Source: Enhydrobacter sp.
GTDB lineage: Bacteria > Pseudomonadota > Alphaproteobacteria > Reyranellales > Reyranellaceae
Length of the DNA stretch: 47,572 nucleotides
NCBI GenBank assembly: GCA_026126105.1
Contig: JAHCJV010000043.1
Location: 1 to 47,572 of the forward strand
Direction: 5' to 3'
The notes beneath the pieces are model-generated. The model worked only from the letters and a program-made list of their open reading frames with translations, was not told the DNA's origin and made no database searches. Position 1 is the stretch's first letter. Each line of letters opens with the position of its first letter. Of the stretch, positions 8,392-16,887 are shown in pieces. The position numbers were made by a program, and so were the translations under genes.

Positions 8392-9794
8392 AGTCCCACC
8401 GAGTTGGCGACGAGTTGCGCGAGCTGCCGGCGCAAGCGCTTGACCAAGGGTTCGGCGCCGCGTTCGCCGAGCAGGTTCTTCATTTCGTACGGATCTTTCT
8501 CAAGATCGTAGAGCTCGTCGCATTCGATGCCGTTGAGCGACTTCTGCGTCCAGTGGATGTACTTGTGCCGCTTGGTGCGGATCGCCTTGTAGCTCATGCC
8601 GATCAGCCACGGCATGGCGTTCTCGCTGAAGTACTCGCACATGAACGAGGTACGCCAGCCGCGCTTGCTACCGGTCTTCGACAGCGCGCGCAGCGACTCC
8701 CCCTGGATATGGTCGAAGTCGTCGCCCTTTGCCCCGGCGAGGTCGAGCACCGTCGGCGCGATATCGAGCGCCAGCACGAGATCGTCGTTCACCGTGCCCG
8801 GCTCGAACCACGCGGGATAGCGGATCAGGAACGGAGAGCGGATGCCTTCCTCGTAGGCGAAACGGCGCTCCGGCCCGAGGCCGTGCTCGCCGAAGAAATA
8901 GCCGTTGTCGCCGAGGAACAGGATGAAGGTGTTGTCGAGCTCGCCGGTCTCCTCGAGCGCCTTGAAGACATCGGCCATGCCTTCGTCGACCGAGGCCATC
9001 ATCGCGGCGCGAAGACGGATCTCCTCTTCAGTGCCGGCCTGCATGCCGTCGAGCAGCTTGCGCGAGGCCTTGTTGGTGCGCAGCGCGTGAGCTTCCGTCC
9101 AGGCCGGTTTCTGCTTCACGACCTCGGATGACGCGATGGCATTGGGCCGGCGCGGGAAGTGCTCGCCCTTATACAGGTCGGCATGGCGGGCGGCGGGCAG
9201 GTAGCCGCCGTTCCTGAAGTCGATCGTGCCGTCGGCCGCCTGATAGGCGTCGGGATGCACCGCCTTGTGGGCAAAGAACAGCGCGAACGGCTTGTCGCGC
9301 TCCTGGCGCAGGAACTCGACCGCATGCTTGTTCAAGAGATCGGTGATGTAGCCTTTGTGCTGGCGTTCCTTGCCGTCGATGTTCAGCACCGGATCGAGGA
9401 TCGAACCGTGCCCCGGAAAGCTGACCCAGCGGTCGTAGCCCGGCCGCGGGCCACCCGAGTTGCCCATGTGCCACTTGCCGACATGCGCCGTCTCGTAGCC
9501 CAGCCGCTGCAGGATCACGTGATAGTTTGGCAGGCGATGGCTGTGCGCGTCGCGGGCCACATTGTCGATGATGCCGTGCCGGCTGGCGTACTGGCCGGTC
9601 AGGATCGACGCGCGGTTGGGCGAGCAGAGCGGCGTCGTATGGAAGGCCGCATTGAACATCGCGCCTTCGTGGCCGATCCGGTCGATGTTCGGCGTCTTCA
9701 TGTAGGGATGGCCGCAAATCCCCAGCTCGTCGAACCGGAGATCGTCGATCAGCACGATCAATATATTCGGTTTGCGTTTCTTCTTCTTGGCCAT
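8388..9794 (-). CDS. Type I sulfatase (formylglycine-dependent arylsulfatase/choline-sulfatase-like)
   Basis: 468 residues. The metal-binding start NILIVLIDDLRFDELGICG is followed by the activation motif CSPNRASILTG. Cys57 is the residue normally converted to formylglycine in C-x-P-x-R sulfatases. The second conserved region GYETAHVGKWHMG is present, as are FILFLGDNGYFFGEHG (metal ligands Asp/Asn) and a C-terminal ECDELYDLEKDPYEMKNLL. The enzyme hydrolyses sulfate esters, freeing sulfate and an alcohol or phenol. The N-terminus is a lysine-rich stretch without a signal peptide, suggesting a cytoplasmic enzyme acting on an imported substrate. Activation needs a formylglycine-generating enzyme encoded elsewhere. 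It is the promoter-proximal gene of the pair with the Bug-type protein. Confidence 0.93.
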   Translation of the reverse strand: MAKKKKRKPNILIVLIDDLRFDELGICGHPYMKTPNIDRIGHEGAMFNAAFHTTPLCSPNRASILTGQYASRHGIIDNVARDAHSHRLPNYHVILQRLGYETAHVGKWHMGNSGGPRPGYDRWVSFPGHGSILDPVLNIDGKERQHKGYITDLLNKHAVEFLRQERDKPFALFFAHKAVHPDAYQAADGTIDFRNGGYLPAARHADLYKGEHFPRRPNAIASSEVVKQKPAWTEAHALRTNKASRKLLDGMQAGTEEEIRLRAAMMASVDEGMADVFKALEETGELDNTFILFLGDNGYFFGEHGLGPERRFAYEEGIRSPFLIRYPAWFEPGTVNDDLVLALDIAPTVLDLAGAKGDDFDHIQGESLRALSKTGSKRGWRTSFMCEYFSENAMPWLIGMSYKAIRTKRHKYIHWTQKSLNGIECDELYDLEKDPYEMKNLLGERGAEPLVKRLRRQLAQLVANSVGL

Positions 9795-9904
9795 TGAGTC
9801 CCCCTTGCACGTCGCGTGCCGGAACGCACGCTAACGGTCGGTCTTGACGGATGCCAGAGGCCCGCGCCCTTAATCTCCCGTACCCTTACTGTTCGAGGAT
9901 CAGC
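9795..9904. promoter_or_regulatory. Divergent promoter region between sulfatase and CoA-transferase operons
   Basis: This 110-base gap must carry the promoters of two divergent operons. A short inverted repeat GCACG-TCG-CGTGC lies at 9807-9819, close to the sulfatase start, and could be a small operator. A TTGACG hexamer at 9844-9849 faces the CoA-transferase gene, but the matching -10 box is poor. No regulator gene adjoins the gap. Confidence 0.35.
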
Positions 9905-11116
9905 ATGACCGACTCCGCCCTGCCTCTGGCGGGACTGCGCGTACTGGATATCAGCTCCTTCATCGCCGCACCGGCGGCCGCCGTCGTGCTGGGCGACTGG
10001 GGCGCCGAGGTGATCAAGGTCGAGGGACCGGACGGCGATCCCAACCGCTCGATCATGCATGACTCGTCGAACTACCCCAAGGCCGAGGTCAACTATCCAT
10101 GGCAGATGGACTCGCGCAACAAGCGCTCGATCGTGCTCGACCTCAAGAAGCCCGAGGCACGCAGCGCGCTCGACCGGCTGATCGAGACGTCCGACATCCT
10201 GATCTGCAACTTCCCGCCGCCGGTGCGCGACAAGCTCAGGCTCGCCTACGATGACGTGAAGAAAGTGAATCCGAAGCTGATCTACGCCTCGCTCACCGGC
10301 TATGGTGAGACTGGGCCCGACCGCGACCGGCCGGGGTTCGACGCTACCGCTTACTTCGCGCGCTCCGGCCTCCTCGACGCCCAGCGCTACGAAGGCGGCC
10401 CACCAGGGGTCCCGGGTCCGGCGCAGGGCGACCGCGCCACGGCGATGGCGCTGGTGTCCTCGATCCTGATGGCGCTGATCCATCGCATGAAGACCGGCGA
10501 GGGCTCGTGGGTCGGCACGTCGCTGCTCGGCAACGGCCTGTGGTCGTGCGGCGTGATCGCCCAGGCGGCCCTGGTCGGAGCGTTCCTGCCGCACCGGCCG
10601 CCGCCGGACAGGCCGCGCTCGGCTCTGGGCAACATCTACCGCACCTCGGACGATCGCTGGCTGCAGCTCACCATCGTGCGCGCCGACAAGATGTGGCGGC
10701 CGCTATGCGAGGCGCTGGGCCTCGCGACTCTCGCCGACGATCCGCGCTTCAGCACGGAGACCGAGCGCCGTCTCAACTCGGCCGCCCTGGCGCAGATCAT
10801 GAGCGACATCTTCGCGACCCGTCCGTACGAATACTGGCGCGAAGCGCTGGCCCGGCATGGCATCACCTTCGGTGTCATCAGCCGGCCACAGGACGTGCCT
10901 GACGACCAGCAGGCCGTCGCCTGCGGCGCCGTCGTCGAGACGGCGATCCCGGACATGCCGCGCACGCTCGCCAATCCGATCCGCCTCGGCTTCGCCGAGC
11001 AGAGGATGGCGCGCGCGGCACCGGCGTTGGGCGAGCACAGCGAGGAGATCCTCCGCGAGGCGGGCATGAGCGCGTCTGACGTCGCGGCGCTCAAGTCGGC
11101 GGGCGCGATTCGATGA
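9905..11116 (+). CDS. CaiB/BaiF family III CoA-transferase, copy 1
   Basis: 403 residues. The start MTDSALPLAGLRVLDISSF matches the family N-terminus and that of its downstream paralogue. Family landmarks include AAVVLGDWGAEVIKVEGPDG (CoA site), SLTGYGETGPDRDRPGFDAT, and GDRATAMALVSSILMALIHR, where the Asp falls in the region of the catalytic aspartate. RTSDDRWLQLTIVRADKMW follows further on. Family III enzymes move CoA between acyl-CoA and a free carboxylic acid; some are racemases. The substrate is unknown. The stop overlaps the next gene's start as ATGA. An upstream in-frame ATG at 9851 is rejected because it adds residues not seen in the family. Confidence 0.92.
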   Translation: MTDSALPLAGLRVLDISSFIAAPAAAVVLGDWGAEVIKVEGPDGDPNRSIMHDSSNYPKAEVNYPWQMDSRNKRSIVLDLKKPEARSALDRLIETSDILICNFPPPVRDKLRLAYDDVKKVNPKLIYASLTGYGETGPDRDRPGFDATAYFARSGLLDAQRYEGGPPGVPGPAQGDRATAMALVSSILMALIHRMKTGEGSWVGTSLLGNGLWSCGVIAQAALVGAFLPHRPPPDRPRSALGNIYRTSDDRWLQLTIVRADKMWRPLCEALGLATLADDPRFSTETERRLNSAALAQIMSDIFATRPYEYWREALARHGITFGVISRPQDVPDDQQAVACGAVVETAIPDMPRTLANPIRLGFAEQRMARAAPALGEHSEEILREAGMSASDVAALKSAGAIR

Positions 11117-12327
11117 CCGAGCCGATGTTGCCTCTCGCGGGGTTGCTGGTCCTCGACATCAGCACTTTCATCGCCGCGCCCGCAGCGGCGGTCGCGCTGG
11201 CCGACTACGGCGCCGACGTCATCAAGATCGAGCCGCCCGGCGAGGGCGATCCGCATCGCCACAACTACAAGCGCGCCGCCACCTACCCCCGGAGCGACCA
11301 TAATTTCCCGCTTCAACTCGACGGCCGGCTGAAACGCTCGCTCGCGCTCGACCTCAAGAAACCGGAAGCACGGCCGGTGCTCGAGAAGCTGGTCGGGCGC
11401 GCGGACATCATGATCGTCAACTTCCCGCCACCCGCCCGCGAGCGCCTCAAGCTGCGCTGGGAAGACGTCGAGCCGCTCAACCCGCGCCTGGTCTACTGCT
11501 CGCTCACCGGCTATGGTGAGAGCGGTCCCGACCGCGACCGGCCGGGCTTCGACATCACCGCCTATTTCGGCCGATCCGGTATCCTCGATTCGGCACGCTA
11601 CGAAGGCGCCCCGCCGGGGATATCGCTGCCGGCGCAGGGCGACCGTGCGACGGCGATGACCTTGGTGGCGGCGATCCTGCTGGGATTGCGCTACCGAGAC
11701 CAGACCGGCAAGGGCTGCTGGGTCGGCACGTCGCTCTATGCCAACGGCGCGTGGGCCAATGGCACGACGCTCGCGGGCGCTGCGATCGGCGGCACGCTGG
11801 TGACGCGCGAGCCGCCGCACAAGCCGAAGAACGCGCTCGCCAACCTCTATCGCACCGCCGACGACCGCTGGCTCCAGCTCCTGATCGTGCGCGACGACAG
11901 GATGTGGCCGACCATCTGCACCGTGCTCGGCCGAACCGACCTGATGACCGATCCACGATTCACCGACCGCGACGAGCGTAAGCGCCGCGCGCTCGAGTTG
12001 TACGCCGAGATCGCGCCGGTTTTCGCCTCGAAGACCTACGCCGAATGGGAGGCCGTGCTCTCGACCACCGGCATCCCCTTCGGCGTGATCGGCCGGGCGG
12101 TCGACGTGGTCGACGACGAACAGGCCCGTCACGCCGGCATCTTCGCCGACACGACCAATCCCGACGTGCCGCGCACCGTCAACAACCCGATCCGCCTCGG
12201 CTTCGCCAAGCCGAGAGTCTCCGGCCGACCGCCGGCCGTCGGCGAGAACAACGAGGACGTGCTGCGCGAGCTGTCCTACAGCGAGGACGAGATCGAGGCG
12301 CTCAAGAAGGCTGGCGCTCTGGGCTGA
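11113..12327 (+). CDS. CaiB/BaiF family III CoA-transferase, copy 2
   Basis: 404 residues, clearly paralogous to the gene directly upstream. Shared stretches include FIAAPAAAV, LDLKKPEAR, SLTGYGE, GPDRDRPGFD and QGDRATAM. The differences are spread over the whole length, so this is an old duplication rather than a recent copy. The CoA-site segment YGADVIKIEPPGEGDPHRHN and the R-D-x-TGKGCWVGTSLYANG region are intact, suggesting it is active. Tandem family III transferases may form a heteromer or act on successive intermediates of one catabolic route; here that is inference. An iron alcohol dehydrogenase gene starts 46 bases downstream on the same strand, probably in the same operon. Confidence 0.92.
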   Translation: MTEPMLPLAGLLVLDISTFIAAPAAAVALADYGADVIKIEPPGEGDPHRHNYKRAATYPRSDHNFPLQLDGRLKRSLALDLKKPEARPVLEKLVGRADIMIVNFPPPARERLKLRWEDVEPLNPRLVYCSLTGYGESGPDRDRPGFDITAYFGRSGILDSARYEGAPPGISLPAQGDRATAMTLVAAILLGLRYRDQTGKGCWVGTSLYANGAWANGTTLAGAAIGGTLVTREPPHKPKNALANLYRTADDRWLQLLIVRDDRMWPTICTVLGRTDLMTDPRFTDRDERKRRALELYAEIAPVFASKTYAEWEAVLSTTGIPFGVIGRAVDVVDDEQARHAGIFADTTNPDVPRTVNNPIRLGFAKPRVSGRPPAVGENNEDVLRELSYSEDEIEALKKAGALG

Positions 12328-12373
12328 GATCCATGTCAGTCCGAGTGTTGCGAGAAGCGTTGAAGGAGGAACC

Positions 12374-13555
12374 ATGACCGACGTGCGTGCCGGCGAGATC
12401 ATCTTCACGGGGATGGACCGCGTAATATTCGGCCACCCCGCCGCCGAAGCCGTGGCCAAGATGGCCGATCGGCTTGGCGCAAAGCGGGTGTTTCTCCTTA
12501 CCAGCAAGACGCTCAACCGTGAGACCGATGTGGTTCGCCGGATCGCGGAGGCGCTGGGACCGCGCTTCGCCGGGGTGCACGACGAGATGCCCGCTCACAG
12601 CCCCCGCGACGCGGTGGTCGCCTGCGCCAACAAGGCGCGTGAGGCCGGCTGCGACCTGCTGGTCAGCGTCGGCGGCGGATCGACGACCGACGGCGGCAAG
12701 GTCGTCACGATCTGCCTGGAACATGACATTCGCGAGCCGGACGGGCTCGAACCGTTCCGCACCGTCGTCGATCAGGTCACGGGCAAGCGCAGCTTCCCCG
12801 AGTACCGCGCGCCGCGCGTGCGGCAGATCTGTGTGCCCACAACGCTCAGCGGAGGCGAATTCCATGCGCGCGCCGGCGTCACCGAGCCGCGGTTGCGGCT
12901 GAAGCAGGCCTACATCCATCCTGGCATCATCCCGCTCGCGGTGATCTTCGATCCGGCGATCACGGTGCACACGCCGGAATGGCTGTGGCTCTCGACCGGC
13001 ATCCGCGCCGTCGATCACGCGGTCGAGACCTACTGCTCGATCGACGGCAACACCTATTTCGACAGCACCTCCCTGCAGGCGCTGCGCCTGCTCGGCCGCG
13101 GGCTTGCGGCGGTGAAGCGCGATCCGACCGATGCGGCGGCGCGGCTCGACTGCCAGATCGGCGCCTGGATCTCGATGACCGGCATCGTCTCCGGCACCCG
13201 CATGGGCGCGAGCCACGCCATTGGCCACGTGCTCGGCGGCAGCGCCGGGGTGCCGCATGGCTATACGTCCTGCGTCATGCTTCCGGCCGTGCTGGCGTTC
13301 AATGCGGCGGTGAACGCCGACCGGCAGGCCGAGATCAGTGCCGCGCTCGGTGCGTCGGGCCAGCCGGCGTCCGAGGTGCTCGACCGCTTCATCACCGGCC
13401 TCGGCATGCCGCGACGGTTGCGCGACGTGGGCGTCAAGCAGGAAGACCTGCAGCGCATCGCCACGAACTGCATGCTCGACGACTGGACCTTCTCGAATCC
13501 CCGCAAGATCAACGGTGCTCAGGAGATCGTGCCGATCCTCCAGTCGGTATTCTGA
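12374..13555 (+). CDS. Iron-containing alcohol dehydrogenase (maleylacetate reductase-like)
   Basis: 393 residues with the type III dehydrogenase plan. The N-terminal dinucleotide domain has VSVGGGSTTDGGKVV (GGGS at 100-103) and ICVPTTLSGGEFHARAGVTE. The helical C-terminal domain has the metal-ligand motifs GIRAVDHAVETYCS and GASHAIGHVLGG, then PHGYTSCVMLP. The GGEF-x-x-R-A-GVT-type segment resembles maleylacetate reductases and relatives that reduce 2-oxo/enoate acids with NAD(P)H; a plain alcohol dehydrogenase is the alternative. A strong ribosome site AGGAGGA lies just before the ATG. Clustering with two CoA-transferases suggests catabolism of a hydroxy- or aromatic-derived acid. Confidence 0.9.
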   Translation: MTDVRAGEIIFTGMDRVIFGHPAAEAVAKMADRLGAKRVFLLTSKTLNRETDVVRRIAEALGPRFAGVHDEMPAHSPRDAVVACANKAREAGCDLLVSVGGGSTTDGGKVVTICLEHDIREPDGLEPFRTVVDQVTGKRSFPEYRAPRVRQICVPTTLSGGEFHARAGVTEPRLRLKQAYIHPGIIPLAVIFDPAITVHTPEWLWLSTGIRAVDHAVETYCSIDGNTYFDSTSLQALRLLGRGLAAVKRDPTDAAARLDCQIGAWISMTGIVSGTRMGASHAIGHVLGGSAGVPHGYTSCVMLPAVLAFNAAVNADRQAEISAALGASGQPASEVLDRFITGLGMPRRLRDVGVKQEDLQRIATNCMLDDWTFSNPRKINGAQEIVPILQSVF

Positions 13556-13593
13556 GGGCAAAGGATCGACTGGCTTGCCAATCGCGCCGGTCT

Positions 13594-15108
13594 TCATCCC
13601 TTGCGGAAAGGCGCGGCTAGCCGATCGGCCCGTCCCTTGATTGCCGCCATGCATTGTTCGGGCGTTCCCTGGCCGGCGAGCAGCTTGCCGAGCTCTCCGG
13701 GGATGATGTGGTTCGCGATCTCGACCCAGGCCGGCAGCTTGGGTCCTGAACCCATCGCATTCCCGATCGTCCACTCGGTCGCCGGAAAGTGGCGCGTCGT
13801 GCCCGGGCCGGCCTTGGCGGCCGCCAGCACCCGAGGGTCCTTGTACGTCGACCGCCGGACTGCGGCGCCACCGCTGCCGTGGACGGCGGAACGCGCCGCC
13901 ACTTCCCTGGAGCAGACCCATTGCATGAATATCCAGGCGGCATCCGGGTTCTTCGAGTGCTTCGAAAGGCAGATCGACGAGCCGCCCTGATGGCCGATGT
14001 GCGGAATCTCCTGGAACCCGGCGGCGTCCGCGGATCGTAGCTTCGCTTCCGCTGGCGGACGGGCAGCCTCCATCAATCCGACCACTTTGGACTCCGGGCC
14101 ATCGAGGCCGGGGAAGATCTCGCCCCAGGACAAGGCCATTGCCGCCTTGCCCTCGCGCAGCGACTGCGCCTCGCCGTCCCACGTCCAGCCCTTGGCCTCC
14201 GGCGGCATGTATTTCACGAGCTCCAGCATGTAGGCGAGCCCGCGCAGCCCGTCCTCGTCTCCGCCGGAGAAGAAGCCGTCCTTGCCGAATACCGAGCCGC
14301 CATGCCCCCACAACCATGCCGTCCAATCGCACGTCAGCGAATAGTGCCCGGCCCTCAGCTGCCCGGTCGTGCCTCGGATCCCGTTGCCGCGCTCCGCCTC
14401 GTCGAGCGTCCTCACGGCCGTCATGTAATCGTCCATCGTCGTCGGCACCTTCAGCCGGTGCTTCTCGAGCAGATCCTTGCGGTACATCAGGATGAAGATC
14501 GGCACGTCGAACGGGATGCCGACCAAGCTGTCCTTGTAGGTCGAGATGCCCTGAATGAGGGGCGTGAAGAAGTCGTTCCAGTCTAAATCCGGCAGCGCGA
14601 GATCGCGCTTGCGGTCGTAGTGCTCGCGCGGGTCGACGGTGTCGCCGGCGAACAGCGAGGTCCAGGACTGATCCATGTAGTAAAGATCGTAGGCACCCAG
14701 CTTCCCCTGGGCGTCGGCCGTTACCTTCTGGAGAACCTGCTCGAGCGGCACGATCTCGATGTCGACCTCGATGCCGGTGTGGGCGGTAAACTCGTCCTTC
14801 GCGAGGAGCTTGGCGACCACGGTCGGCGGAGTAGCCTCCGAGACGAAGCGGATCTTCGTGCCCCTGTGCTTGCCGCCGACGTCCCGCAGCCATTTGGCAA
14901 GATCGTCCGACGGGCTGCTTTGCGCCAGCGCCTGCGTCGAGGCGCTTCCCGAAAACGGGCGGGGTCCGCCCAGCATGGAGGCGGCGAAACCGGAGAGTCC
15001 GATCCCAGCCAACGCCAGGCGGCGAAGGAACTCACGCTTGCCGATGCGCCGACTTGCGAAGGCTCCCGCGCTTTCCGCCGCGAAAAGCTTGCGGTCCCAG
15101 TCCTTCAT
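13594..15108 (-). CDS. ABC-transporter extracellular solute-binding protein (family 1)
   Basis: 504 residues, long for a family 1 binding protein but collinear with sugar-binding members. The leader is long and contains KREFLRRLALAGIGLSGFAA, a possible twin-arginine signal (K-R-x-F-L), followed by a hydrophobic stretch and an Ala-x-Ala-like cleavage region near ALAQ. The mature part shows TPPTVVAKLLAKDEFTAHTG, DLYYMDQSWTSLFAGD, GIPFDVPIFILMYRKDLLEK and the C-terminal PGELGKLLAGQGTPEQCMAA, typical of carbohydrate or polyol receptors. No permease or ATPase gene is nearby. It converges with the dehydrogenase gene across 38 bases. Confidence 0.87.
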   Translation of the reverse strand: MKDWDRKLFAAESAGAFASRRIGKREFLRRLALAGIGLSGFAASMLGGPRPFSGSASTQALAQSSPSDDLAKWLRDVGGKHRGTKIRFVSEATPPTVVAKLLAKDEFTAHTGIEVDIEIVPLEQVLQKVTADAQGKLGAYDLYYMDQSWTSLFAGDTVDPREHYDRKRDLALPDLDWNDFFTPLIQGISTYKDSLVGIPFDVPIFILMYRKDLLEKHRLKVPTTMDDYMTAVRTLDEAERGNGIRGTTGQLRAGHYSLTCDWTAWLWGHGGSVFGKDGFFSGGDEDGLRGLAYMLELVKYMPPEAKGWTWDGEAQSLREGKAAMALSWGEIFPGLDGPESKVVGLMEAARPPAEAKLRSADAAGFQEIPHIGHQGGSSICLSKHSKNPDAAWIFMQWVCSREVAARSAVHGSGGAAVRRSTYKDPRVLAAAKAGPGTTRHFPATEWTIGNAMGSGPKLPAWVEIANHIIPGELGKLLAGQGTPEQCMAAIKGRADRLAAPFRKG

Positions 15109-15205
15109 CTCGAGTTCCTTCCGTCAGGGCGTGACGGACAATACCCGGAAGCACGGGATCTGCCAGCAGCAGCGTCCAACGAGCGCTATCGAGACCAGCG
15201 ACGAA

Positions 15206-16348
15206 TCATCTTCCCGGCTCCACGCTGCTTGCTTCGTGGATGACGATGCCGGCCAGCAGGTCGGCCTGCTGCTGCCATGGCTTGGCGGCGAGCACCTTGC
15301 GCGCGTGGTCGTAGCCGGCCTTCCAGCGGCTCTCGATGCCCGCGCGGGTGAAGTCGATGTCCTTGGTGTGATCCTCGCCGTCGAGGCGCGGCGACAGCAG
15401 GCGCACGAGATGCATCAGCGTGCCGCAACCATACTCGGCCATGTCCTGGACCACGGGATCGTCCCGGACGTCCGGCGGCAGGCGTTTGGCGAGCTCGCGC
15501 ACGACATGCCGCAGGCGATGGATCTGCGCCTGGCGCGCGACGTGGCTCTTGCTGCGGCTGGCGAACTGGATGTCCTTGTGGCGCGCCATGACCTGCTGGA
15601 TCGTGGTCGGATGAGCGCCGACCGGCTGCCAGACGTCGACCGAGAAGATCAGCGAGTTGCGCCGCGGCACGTCGTCGAGCACCATTTCGATCGGCGTGTT
15701 GGAATAGATGCCGCCGTCCCAATACGGCTCGCCGTCGATGGTGATCGCAGGGAAGGCCGGCGGCAGGGCGCCCGACGCCATCACGTGCGCGGTGCCCAGC
15801 GGCATGTCGCGCGAATCGAAATAGCGCATCTCGCTGGTTCGCACGTTCACCGCGCCGACGGAGAGGCGCACACGCCGCTCCTGCAGGCAGTCGAAATCGA
15901 TGAGCCTGCCGAGCGTCTCCTTCAGCGGCTCCGTCGAATAGTAGGAGGCCTTCTCGAGCCCGAGCGAGAAGGTGGGCCCCCAGATCGCCTGCGGGTTGGG
16001 TGCGAAGAAGCCGGGAATGCCCGACATGATCGTCGACAGGTTGACGAGACCGTTGCCGAAGATCGATGACGGCCAGAAGTGATCGAGCGCGTCCTTGCGT
16101 GCGACGACATCCCAGAATTCGCGCAGTCGCGCAATGCGCTGGCCGGGCGCGTTACCGGCGATCAGCGCGCCGTTGATGGCGCCGATCGACGTGCCGATCA
16201 CCCAGTCGGGCTCGACGCCGCCTTCCATCAGCGCCTCGTAGACGCCGGCCTGATAGGCGCCGAGCGCACCGCCGCCCTGGAGCACCAGGACCACCTGCTC
16301 CTTGATCGTGCGTTCCGCTGTCGACGGAACATGGGTCATGGCGCTCAT
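15206..16348 (-). CDS. Patatin-like phospholipase with C-terminal DUF3734-like region
   Basis: 380 residues from the ATG at 16348. The patatin catalytic set is complete. The oxyanion loop QGGGALGAYQAG is near residues 24-35, the nucleophile elbow GTSIG holds Ser54, and the catalytic Asp211 is in DGGIYSNTP. The roughly 130-residue C-terminal part (KDIQFASRSKSHVARQAQIH onward) resembles the DUF3734 extension found in this bacterial subfamily. These enzymes are acyl hydrolases of phospholipids or polyhydroxyalkanoate-like esters; the substrate here is unknown. No signal peptide is seen. The frame stays open far upstream, but that part lies across the DUF302 and MFS genes and is not coding in this frame. 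It follows the DUF302 gene after 11 bases. Confidence 0.92.
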   Translation of the reverse strand: MSAMTHVPSTAERTIKEQVVLVLQGGGALGAYQAGVYEALMEGGVEPDWVIGTSIGAINGALIAGNAPGQRIARLREFWDVVARKDALDHFWPSSIFGNGLVNLSTIMSGIPGFFAPNPQAIWGPTFSLGLEKASYYSTEPLKETLGRLIDFDCLQERRVRLSVGAVNVRTSEMRYFDSRDMPLGTAHVMASGALPPAFPAITIDGEPYWDGGIYSNTPIEMVLDDVPRRNSLIFSVDVWQPVGAHPTTIQQVMARHKDIQFASRSKSHVARQAQIHRLRHVVRELAKRLPPDVRDDPVVQDMAEYGCGTLMHLVRLLSPRLDGEDHTKDIDFTRAGIESRWKAGYDHARKVLAAKPWQQQADLLAGIVIHEASSVEPGR

Positions 16349-16359
16349 GGTCAGGCTCC

Positions 16360-16863
16360 TCAGCGGGCGGCCGTACTGGCAGCAATCGAGGCGGCGACCT
16401 CGGAGGCCATGCGGAACTGTGCCTCGCGCGTGGTCACGCCGTGGCGACGGGCGATCCAGGCAAAGTCGGTCCAGGCGACCCACACCGCGCCCTGCACATC
16501 GCGATAGACCAGCATGCGCACCGGCCAGTCGAGGCCGGCCTGCGGGTTTGCGGTCATGAACTGCGTGCCGAGCGGCGGGTTGCCGAAGATCAGCAGGGTC
16601 GACGGCCGCAGCTCGATCCCGGCCTTCGCGGCGAGCGCTGACTGATCGATCTCCTGGAAGAAGACGATGCCCTTGGCAGCGATGTCCTTCTTCAGCCGCG
16701 CGACCGTCTCCTCGACGCCGTAGGCGCTCTTCTGGGCGATCACGCCCGAAGTCGAGGACACGGCAGGCTTCACCCCTTCGGCGGCGGCGAGCGGGGCTTG
16801 CGACAGCATCATCGCAAAAGCGAGGGCGGCAGCGGAGCAGGCTTGGGAAATGCAGTTGGGCAT
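16360..16863 (-). CDS. Exported DUF302-domain protein
   Basis: 167 residues. A signal peptide (MPNCISQACSAAALAFAMML, cleavage after AAA near residue 28) precedes a DUF302 domain. The domain core is recognisable as VEETVARLKKDIAAKGIVFF, then IDQSALAAKAGIELRPSTLL and IFGNPPLGT, followed by DWPVRMLVYRDVQGAVWVAW. DUF302 proteins are small alpha/beta proteins of unclear role, often found with redox or metal-handling genes. A good ribosome site (GGAGAAACCATG) marks the start. It sits between the MFS gene upstream (24-base gap) and the patatin gene downstream on the same strand, so all three are likely one transcript. Confidence 0.88.
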   Translation of the reverse strand: MPNCISQACSAAALAFAMMLSQAPLAAAEGVKPAVSSTSGVIAQKSAYGVEETVARLKKDIAAKGIVFFQEIDQSALAAKAGIELRPSTLLIFGNPPLGTQFMTANPQAGLDWPVRMLVYRDVQGAVWVAWTDFAWIARRHGVTTREAQFRMASEVAASIAASTAAR

Positions 16864-16887
16864 GGTTTCTCCTATTGGGTGGGCGCG

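Noticed and set aside
11113..12327. Recent duplication of the CaiB/BaiF gene
   Set aside because: Differences are spread along the whole protein and at many third and first codon positions, so the duplication is old.
10636..12516. A 626-codon minus-strand frame opposite the CoA-transferases
   Set aside because: Its apparent internal repeat only mirrors the paralogy of the two sense genes, and it contains no recognisable domain.
12302..14893. An 863-codon open frame on the minus strand
   Set aside because: It is antisense to the iron dehydrogenase and out of frame with the solute-binding protein; composition is Arg/Gly/Ala-rich without any family motif, a typical shadow in GC-rich DNA.
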